From: Aquila chrysaetos chrysaetos
Taxonomy: Eukaryota; Chordata; Aves; Accipitriformes; Accipitridae
Assembly (NCBI RefSeq): GCF_900496995.4
Contig: NW_024470408.1
Coordinates: 1-64,000 of the forward strand
DNA length: 64,000 nucleotides
Reading direction: 5' to 3'
The position numbers and the translations under genes are program-made. The notes below the pieces were generated by a model. The model saw nothing but the letters and a program-made list of their open reading frames with translations. It did no database searches and was not told where the DNA came from. Shown here one piece after another: positions 52,490 to 61,030 of the stretch. How positions within the stretch are numbered: position 1 is the first letter of the stretch; each line of letters opens with the position of its first letter.

Positions 52490-54335
52490 GCAACGTGAAG
52501 CAAGGCCGGTTGCAAACCGAAGCGTGGTGCACTGCAAATCGAAGCGTGGTGTGTTGCAAATCGAAGCGTGGTGCATTGCAAACCGAAGCGTGGTGCATTG
52601 CAAATCGAAGCGTGGTGCGTTGCAACCCACAGCAACAGGCTTTGCAATCCAAAAGCAGCTGCTCTGCAATACAAAATAATGTGCATTGAATCCAAAATCA
52701 GTGCCGTTGCAATCCAGAACAAGGCCCATTGCAATCGAAAGCAAAGCCCGTTGCAATCCAAAGCAAGACCTGTTGCAATCCAGACCAATGCCTGTTTTAA
52801 TCCAAAGCAAGTCCCATTGCAATCCAAAGCAAAGCCCGTTGCAATCCAAAGCAAGACCCGTTGCAATACAAAGCAAGGCCCGTTGCAATCCAGAACAAGG
52901 TCTGTTTTAATCCAAAGCAAGACCCGTTGCAATCCAATGCAAGGCCTGTTTTAATCCAAAGCTAGACCCATTGCAATCCAAAGCAAGACCCTTTGCAATC
53001 CGGAACAAGGCCTCTTTAAATCCAAAGCAAAGCCCGTTGCAATCCAAAGCAAGGCCCTTTGCAATCCAAAGCAAGGCCTATTGCAATCCAGAAGAAGACC
53101 CATTGCAATCCAAACCAAGACCCATTGCAATCCAAAGCAAGACCCGTTGCAATCCAAAGCAAAGCCCGTTGCAATCCAAAGCAAGACCCGTTGCAATACA
53201 AAGCAAGGCCCGTTGCAATCCAAAGCAAAGACTACTGCAATCCAGAAGAAGACCCATTGCAATCCAAACCAAGACCCATTGCAATCCAAAGCAAGACCCG
53301 TTGCAATCCAAAGCAAAGCCCGTTGCAATCCAAAGCAAGACCCGTTGCAATACAAAGCAAGGCCCGTTGCAATCCAAAGCAAAGACTACTGCAATCCAGA
53401 AGAAGACCCATTGCAATCCAAAGCAAGACCCATTGCAATCCAGAACAAGGCCTGGTTTAATCCAATGCAAGGCCCGTTGCAATCCAAACCAAGGCCCGTT
53501 GCAATCCAGAACAAGGCCTCTTTTAATCCAAAGCAAGACCCATTGCAATCCAGAACAAGACCCGTTGCAATCCAAAGCAAAGCCTATTGCAAACCAAAGC
53601 AAAGCCCATTGCAATCCAAAGCAAAGCCTATTGCAATCCAGAACAAGATCCGTTGTAATCCAAAGCAAGACCCACTGCAAACTGAAGCAAGACCCATTGC
53701 AATCCAAAGCAAAGCCCGTTGCAATCCAAAGCAAAGTCTATTGCAATCCAGAAGAAGACCCATTGCAATCCAAACCAAGACCCACTGCAATCCAAACCAA
53801 GACCCATTGCAATCCAATGCAAGGTCTGTTTTAATCCAAACCAAGACCCATTGCAATCCAATGCAAGGTCTGTTTTAATCCAAAGCAAGAACCATTGCAA
53901 TCCAAAGCAAGACCCGTTGCAATCCAAAGAAAAGCCCGTTGCAATCCAAAGCAAGACCCGTTGCAATACAAAGCAAGGCCCGTTGCAATCCAATGCAAGG
54001 CCTGTTTTAATCCAAAGCAAGACCCATTGCAATCCAGACCAAGACCTGTTGCAAACCAAACCAAGACCCGTTGCAATCCAAAGCAAGACCCATTGCAATC
54101 CAAAGCAAGGCCCGTTGCAATCTGGAACAAGACCCGTTGCAATCCAATGCAAGGCCTGGTTTAATCCAAAGCAAGACCCGTCGCAATCCGAAGCGAGACC
54201 CGTCGCAAACCGAAGCAACAGGCGTCGCAATCCCAAGCGAGGAGCGCTGCAATGCAGCACGAGGCCTGTTTTAACCCAAAGCAAAGCCCCCTGCAAACCA
54301 AAGCAACAGGAATCGCAATCCTAAGCCAGGCCCGG
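52490..54335. repeat. 22-bp minisatellite with higher-order blocks
   Basis: Monomer GTTGCAATCCAAAGCAAGACC (22 bp) occurs about 83 times. Blocks are duplicated (for example 53085-53240 and 53245-53400). The left and right edges decay into related CRAACCGAAGC units. Confidence 0.94.
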
Positions 54336-54339
54336 CGCG

Positions 54340-54970
54340 ACCCAAGGCTCCGCGCTTCGAAATCCCCGGCGAGCGGCATCGTCGCAAACCCCGGCGAGCG
54401 GCGTCATCGCAACCCGAAAGCCGCTCGCGCCGCCACCCGAACCCACCGGCGCTGAAATCCCGAGCCAGATGCCGTCACGCCGCCCCGGCTTCTCACTTTC
54501 CCGACCTTTTGCGGCCGCAATTATGCAAGATCCGGGGAGGGGGCGGAGGGCAGCAGAGATTTTTTTTTTTTTTTTTTGCTTTTTATTTACCTCTGGAAAG
54601 GGCAGGGTTGGGGGGGGGGGGGAGCAGAAATATCAGGTGTTGGCCACGTCTCAGCTGTCCCCGTTGCAAAAAATAAAGAACTAAGAAAACAAAGGAGGAG
54701 CAACCGCCTTTGGCAGCGGGAGGCCCAAATTTCCCAGAAATCCCCAGAGGAGCTGGCGGGATTCCCGGTTGCTTTTGCAACCGGAGCCGTTGCGGTTGGC
54801 CGGGCCCGGGTTGCGAGCGAGAAGAAGCCGGAAAAGCGATGCAAGGGTTTATTCGGTCGCAAGGTTTTGCAAAAATCTCAGCGCCGGTTGGCGGATGCAA
54901 TTTTCGGGCGACGGAGTCGGGGGGGGGGAAGCTGCAGCGTGCAAATATCGAGGGGTTTATTTTCCCCGTG
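54340..54970. other. Unique GC-rich segment with minus-strand AATAAA
   Basis: On the minus strand, AATAAAAAGC at about 54590-54581 is followed by about 18 A (54561-54578). It may be a polyadenylation site or a retrocopy tail. An acceptor-like GGGGACAG lies about 75 bp upstream of it. No recognisable protein is seen. Confidence 0.35.
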
Positions 54971-56455
54971 CAATGCACAACTTGCTCTGCAAAAAACTTC
55001 TTTTTTTTTCCCCGTGCAATGCACGGCTTGCTCTGCAAAATCTTCATTTTTTTTACCTGTGCAATGCATGGCTTGCTCTGCAAAAACTTCTTTTTTCTTT
55101 CCCCTGTGCAATGCATGGCTTGCTCTGCAAAAAACTTCTTTTTTTTCCCCGTGCAATGCATGGCTTGCTCTGCAAAATCTTCATTTTTTTCCCCGTGCAA
55201 TGCACGGCTTGCTCTGCAAAAAGCTTCATTTTTTTTCCCCCTGTGCAATGCATGGCTTGCTCTGCAAAAATCTTCATTTTTTTCCCTGTGCAATGCATGG
55301 CTTGCTCTGCAAAAACTTCATTTTTTTCCCTGTGCAATGCATGGCTTGCTCTGCAGAAATCTTCATTTTTTTCCCCGTGCAATGCATGGCTTGCTCTGCA
55401 AAAATCTTCATTTTTTTCCCTGTGCAATGCATGGCTTGCTCTGCAAAAAGCTTCATTTTTTTTTCCCCCTGTGCAATGCATGGCTTGCTCTGCAAAAATC
55501 TTCATTTTTTTCCCTATGCAATGCATGGCTTGCTCTGCAAAATCTTCATTTTTTTCCCCTTGCAACGCACGGCTTGCTCTGCAAAAATCTTCATTTTTTT
55601 CCCTGTGCAATGCATGGCTTGCTCTGCAAAAAACTTCATTTTTTCCCCCGTGCAATGCACGGCTTGCTCTGCAAAAAGCTTCATTTTTTTTTCCCCTGTG
55701 CAATGCATGGCTTGCTCTGCAAAAAGCTTCATTTTTTTTCCCCCTGTGCAATGCGTGGCTTGCTCTGCAAAATCTTCTTTTTTTCCCTGTGCAATGCACA
55801 GCTTGCTCTGCAAAAACTTCATTTTTTTTTCCCCCGTGCAATGCACGGCTTGCTCTGCAAAAAACTTCATTTTTTCCCCCGTGCAATGCACGGCTTGCTC
55901 TGCAAAAAACTTCATTTTTTTCCCCGTGCAATGCATGGCTTGCTCTGCAAAAACTTCTTTTTTCTTTCCCCTGTGCAATGCATGGCTTGCTCTGCAAAAA
56001 ACTCTTTTTTTTTCCCCGTGCAATGCATGGCTTGCTCTGCAAAATCTTCATTTTTTTTACATGTGCAATGCACGGCTTGCTCTGCAAAAAGCTTCATTTT
56101 TTTTCCCCCTGTGCAATGCATGGCTTGCTCTGCAAAAATCTTCATTTTTTTCCCTGTGCAATGCATGGCTTGCTCTGCAAAAATCTTCATTTTTTTTTCC
56201 CCCTGTGCAATGCGTGGCTTGCTCTGCAAAATCTTCTTTTTTTCCCTGTGCAATGCACAGCTTGCTCTGCAAAAACTTCATTTTTTTTTCCCCCGTGCAA
56301 TGCACGGCTTGCTCTGCAAAAATCTTCATTTTTTTCCCCGTGCAATGCACGACTTGCTCTGCAAAAAACTTCTTTTTTTTTTCCCCGTGCAATGCGTGGC
56401 TTGCTCTGCAAAAAACTTCATTTTTTTTCCCCCTGTGCAATGCGTGGTTTGTTTG
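54960..56455. repeat. About 45-bp minisatellite, about 33 copies
   Basis: Units GTGCAATGCATGGCTTGCTC then TGCAAAAA(T)CTTCATTTTTTTCCC, of 43-48 bp with variable T-run length. A segment at about 55740-55850 recurs at about 56200-56310, showing internal segmental duplication. All frames carry long spurious ORFs. Confidence 0.95.
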
Positions 56456-56630
56456 GGTTGAGAAGGAACGGTCATAAGTGTAATAAAAGTGGGTGTTTTG
56501 GGGCTTGATGTCCGAATTTGGGGTGTAATGCACTTCAAACAATGTTGGGAAGGAGACTTGGTGTAAAGATGGTCCGGGGGTGGGGGAACTTTTGGTGTAT
56601 AAACGTGGCCTTTTTTGCCACGGGACTCAC

Positions 56631-56735
56631 CGCCACTGGAGCCACTGATCAACCCAGATGAGGAGGATGTCCGAGAGGCCCCTCTCCCCACGCTTGGAGA
56701 GACCATACGCGTGGATGAGGGGCGGGGGGACCGGG
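56631..56735 (-). other. Possible internal exon of the unidentified minus-strand gene
   Basis: A unique 100-bp island between two arrays reads open on the minus strand (RGERGLSDILLIWVDQWLQW) and ends at GTGAGT (from 56631). An acceptor-like TCTCCAAG precedes it and would join in phase with an ATG-only first exon at 58954. It matches no family I know. It could equally be chance. Confidence 0.25.
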
Positions 56736-56739
56736 GGCT

Positions 56740-58945
56740 CAGGACCCAATCCCTGCCCCATAGACACACCACAGCAGGAGAGGGGACCCCGGGTGCCCCA
56801 GGACCAATTCCTGCCCCTAGATTCCCATACAACCCCCCCCGAATGAAGGAGGGACCCCGGGCTCAGGAACCCATCCTGCCCCGTAGACCCCATTGACCCC
56901 ACAGCAGGAGTGGGGACCCCAGTGCTCACGGACCCCATACCTCCCATCAGATCCCATAACCCCCCCAGAATGGACAGGGGACCCAGGTGCCCAGGACCCA
57001 TCCTGCCCCATAGATCCCATAACCCCCCCAGAATGGACAGGGGACCCAGGTGCCCAGGACCAATCCTGCCCCATAGATCCCACAGCAGGACAGGGGACCC
57101 GGGTGCCCAGGACCAATCCTGCCCCATAGATCCCATAACCCCCCCCAGAATGGACAGGGGACCCAGGTGCTCAGGACCCATCCTGCCCCATAGACCCCAT
57201 AGACCCCACAGCAGGAGAGGGGACCCGGGTGCTCAGGACCAATCCTGCCCCATAGATCCCATAACCCCCCCTAGAATGGACAGGGGACCCAGGTGCTCAG
57301 GACCCATCCTGCCCCATAGACCCCCACAGCAGGAGAGGGGACCCAGGTGCCCAGGACCAATCCTGCCCCATAGATCCCATAACCCCCCCCAGAATGGACA
57401 GGGGACCCAGGTGCCCAGGACCCATCCTGCCCCATAGATTCCACAGCAGGAGAGGGGACCCAGGTGCCCAGGACCAATCCTGCCCCATAGACCCCACAGC
57501 AGGACACAGGACCCAGGTGCCCAGGACCAATCCTACCCCATAGATCCCATAACCCCCCCAGAATGGACAGGGGACCCAGGTGCCCAGGACCCACCCTGCC
57601 CCATAGACCCCACAGCAGGAGAGGGGACCCAGGTGCCCAGGACCAATCCTGCCCCATAGATCCCATAACCCCCCAGAATGGACAGGGGACCCAGGTGCTC
57701 AGGACCCATCCTGCCCCATAGACCCCATAGACCCCACAGCAGGAGAGGGGACCCAGGTGCTCAGGACCCATCCTGCCCCATAGACCCCATAGACCCCACA
57801 GCAGGAGAGGGGACCCAGGTGCCCAGGACCCATCCTGCCCCATAGACCCCACAGCAGGAGAGGGGACCCAGGTGCCCAGGACCCATCCTGCCCCATAGAT
57901 CCCATAACCCCCCCAGAATGGACAGGGGACCCAGGTGCCCAGGACCCATCCTGCCCCATAGACCCCCATAGACCCCACAGCAGGAGAGGGGACCCGGGTG
58001 CTCAGGACCAATCCTGCCCCATAGATCCCATAACCCCCCCTAGAATGGAAAGGGGACCCAGGTGCTCAGGACCCATCCTGCCCCATAGACCCCACAGCAG
58101 GAGAGGGGACCCAGGTGCCCAGGACCAATCCTGCCCCATAGATCCCATAACCCCCCCCTAGAATGGACAGGGGACCCAGGTGCCCAGGACCAATCCTGCC
58201 CCATAGACCCCACAGCAGGACACAGGACCCAGGTGCCCAGGACCAATCCTACCCCATAGATCCCATAACCCCCCCAGAATGGACAGGGGACCCAGGTGCC
58301 CAGGACCCACCCTGCCCCATAGACCCCACAGCAGGAGAGGGGACCCAGGTGCCCAGGACCAATCCTGCCCCATAGATCCCATAACCCCCCAGAATGGACA
58401 GGGGACCCAGGTGCCCAGGACCCACCCTGCCCCATAGACCCCATAGACCCCACAGCAGGAGAGGGGACCCAGGTGCTCAGGACCCATCCTGCCCCATAGA
58501 CCCCACAGCAGGACACAGGACCCAGGTGCCCAGGACCAATCCTACCCCATAGATCCCATAACCCCCCCAGAATGGACAGGGGACCCAGGTGCCCAGGACC
58601 CATCCTGCCCCATAGACCCCACAGCAGGAGAGGGGACCCAGGTGCCCAGGACCAATCCTGCCCGATAGATCCCATAACCCTCCCCAGAATGGAAAGGGGA
58701 CCCAGGTGTCCGGGACCAATCCTGCCCCATAGATCCCATAACCCCTGCAGAATGGAAAGGGGACCCAGGTGCCCAGGACCCATCCTGCCCCATAGACCCC
58801 ACAGGAGGACACAGGACCCAGGTGCCCAGGACCCATCCTGCCCCATAGACCCCACAGCAGGACACAGGACCCAGGTGCCCAGGACCAATCCTGCCCCACA
58901 GATCCCATAACCCCCCCCAGAATGGACAGGGGACCCAAATATCCA
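56740..58945. repeat. GACCCAGGTGCCCAGGACC minisatellite, 2.2 kb
   Basis: Two related monomers alternate. One contains CCACAGCAGGAGAGGGGAC and the other CCCATAACCCCCCCAGAATGG; both share GACCCAGGTGCYCAGGACC and ATCCTGCCCCATAGA. Unit lengths are about 53-65 bp. If the minus-strand promoter at 59.0 kb is real, this is its first intron. Confidence 0.93.
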
Positions 58946-59060
58946 GGACTCACCATGCCGGGACCACGGGGCTGTGGCTCCTCCAAGGGCTCCGGCTTTT
59001 TGTAGGGACCAATGGGATGGCATCAACCAATGGCGTGCTGGCTCCGCCCCCCCCCAAAGT
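58945..59060 (-). promoter_or_regulatory. Candidate minus-strand promoter and first exon of an unidentified gene
   Basis: Reading the minus strand: a GC box (complement of CTCCGCCCC, 59042-59050), two inverted CCAAT boxes (59027-59031 and 59009-59013), a TATA-like TACAAAAAG (59004-58996), then a short exon with ATG at 58956-58954 directly followed by GTGAGT. The spacing is that of a classic promoter with an ATG-only first coding exon. A second exon could lie near 56632-56690. The gene itself is not recognised. Confidence 0.5.
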
Positions 59061-59149
59061 GCCGCCCCACTCGTCCCTATGGAGGGGGCGGGGCCTGGGG
59101 GCACCCTGGCCCCAGGGCAGAGATAAGATCTGGGGCTGGACGGATCTGG

Positions 59150-60468
59150 GTCCATCCGTCTGTCCATCCATCCGTTCATGTCTCCATCCAATGACCCCTC
59201 TGTCCGTCCATCCAACGCTCGATCCGTCTGTCCGTCCGTATCTCCATCCAAAGATCCCTCCGTCCATCCGTCCTTCTGTCCATCCACCCCGTCATCTGTC
59301 CGTACCTCTGTCCGCCCAATGCCGCTTCCCTCCGTCCCTTCGCCCACCCCCGGAGCCCTCCAGCCGTTCCCTCCTCCCACCCATCTGTCCCTCCCTCTGT
59401 CCATCCTCCCTCCAATTCCTTCCTCTGGTGATCCCGCCATCCGTCTGTTCCTCCGTCCCACCATCCCTCCGCCCATCCTTCCATCCCTCTGACCATCCCT
59501 CCATCCACCCAAGCATCCCTCCACCCATCCTTCCATCCCTCCCACCATCCCGCCATCCATCCTTCCATCCCACCATCCCTCCAACCATCCCTCCAACCAT
59601 CCCGCCATCCCTCCAACCATCCCTCCCACCATCCCGCCATCCATCCTTCCATCCCTCCATCCCTCCAACCATCCCTCCAACCATCCCGCCATCCCTCCAA
59701 CCATCCCTCCCACCATCCTGCCATCCATCCTGCCATCCATCCAACCATCCCTCCATCTCTCCAACCATCCCTCCACCCATCCTTCCATCCCTCCCACCAT
59801 CCCTCCAACCATCCCACCATCCCTCCAACCATCCCTCCAACCATCCTTCCATCCCTCCAACCATCCCTCCATCCATCCCACCATCCCTCCACCCGTCCTT
59901 CCATCCCTCCAACCATCCCGCCATCCATCCTTCCATCCCACCATCCCTCCAACCATCCCGCCATCCATCCAACCATCCCACCATCCCTCCAACCATCCTG
60001 CCATCCATCCAACCATCCCTCCATCCCTCCAACCATCCCTCCACCCGTCCTTCCATCCCTCCAACCATCCCTCCCACCATCCCACCATCCATCCTTCCAT
60101 CCCACCATCCTTCCAACCGTCCCGCCATCCATCCTTCCATCCCACCATCCCTCCAACCATCCCGCCATCCATCCAACCATCCCACCATCCCTCCAACCAT
60201 CCCTCCACCCGTCCTTCCATCCCTCTGCCCATCCCTCCATCCCTCCAACCATCCCGCCATCCATCCTTCCATCCCACCATCCCTCCAACCATCCCGCCAT
60301 CCATCCCGCCATCCCTCTGCCCATCCCTCCATCCCTCCAACCATCCCGATATCCATCCAACCATCCCTCCAGCTCTCCAAACCATCCCACCGTCCATCCT
60401 TCCACCCCTCCAACCATCCCACCATCCCTCCACCCATCCTTCCATCCCACCAACCACCCATCCATCAA
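59150..60468. repeat. CCAT/CCTC-rich simple tandem repeat, 1.3 kb
   Basis: Pyrimidine-rich strand made of CCATCCCTCCAACCATCCCG and CATCCATCCTTCCATCC units on a 4-bp grid. Longer blocks (for example ACCATCCCTCCAACCATCCCGCCATCCATCC) recur many times. The left end is a diverged GTCCGTCCATCC version. Confidence 0.95.
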
Positions 60469-61030
60469 TTTCCTCCCCCCCCCCCCCCAAGGATCCGGGC
60501 AGGGCCCATTTGGGGCCACCCGGGTCCCTCTGCTCTCCTGCGCCGGATAATTGGGGCTGCGACAAATCGGGGAGCCTTTTGTTCTCCGGAACAATAGATT
60601 GGGGGGGGCACGGGGGGGGGGGGCACCCATGGACCCAGGCGGCTGTGGGAGGGGGTGGGGTTGGGCAGAGCCCCACGGAGCACCCAGGGACCCAGGCATC
60701 GGGGTGGGGGGGGGGGGGGGGGGGGGACGACACCCCAAATGTCCCCCCCCAAAGCCCCCCCCATCGCCTTCATGCCCCCCCAAACAGGGACCCCAGGAGT
60801 CTGGGCACCCCCCCCCCCCCCCAAAAAGGACCCAGGCGTCCAGTTGTGGGTCAGTCCCCTCCCTCGTCACCGTTAATTGCTAAGCAAATGAACAGGCGGC
60901 ACTGGGGCATCACGGTCCGGAGAGCGGCTAACGAGGGGGCCTGGGTGCTCCCCCCCCCCCCCCAGATGCCTGGGTGCCCCCCCCCAGATGCCTGGGTGCT
61001 CTCTTGGAATCCTGGATCCCTCTTCTGAGA
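60469..61030. other. Unique island between a C-rich and a G-rich array
   Basis: It contains homopolymer G and C runs, an inverted repeat TTGTTC-TCCG-GAACAA (60579-60594), and a GTTAATTGCTAAG segment near 60870. There is no coding evidence. Confidence 0.45.

Noticed and set aside
52373-54324. ORFs with the Gln-Ser-Lys-Ala-Arg repeat
   Set aside because: The 22-bp unit cycles through all frames, and the arrays are noncoding minisatellite.
54576-56508. Three overlapping plus-strand ORFs of about 580-630 codons (Phe/Cys/Ala-rich)
   Set aside because: All three frames of a 45-bp repeat are open because the unit lacks stops; T-run length varies freely, shifting the frame.
58040-60870. ORFs of 530-900 codons rich in Gly/Trp/Asp/Met or in Pro/Ser/His
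   Set aside because: They come from CCAT-rich and GGACC-rich tandem repeats, with no independent support for coding.
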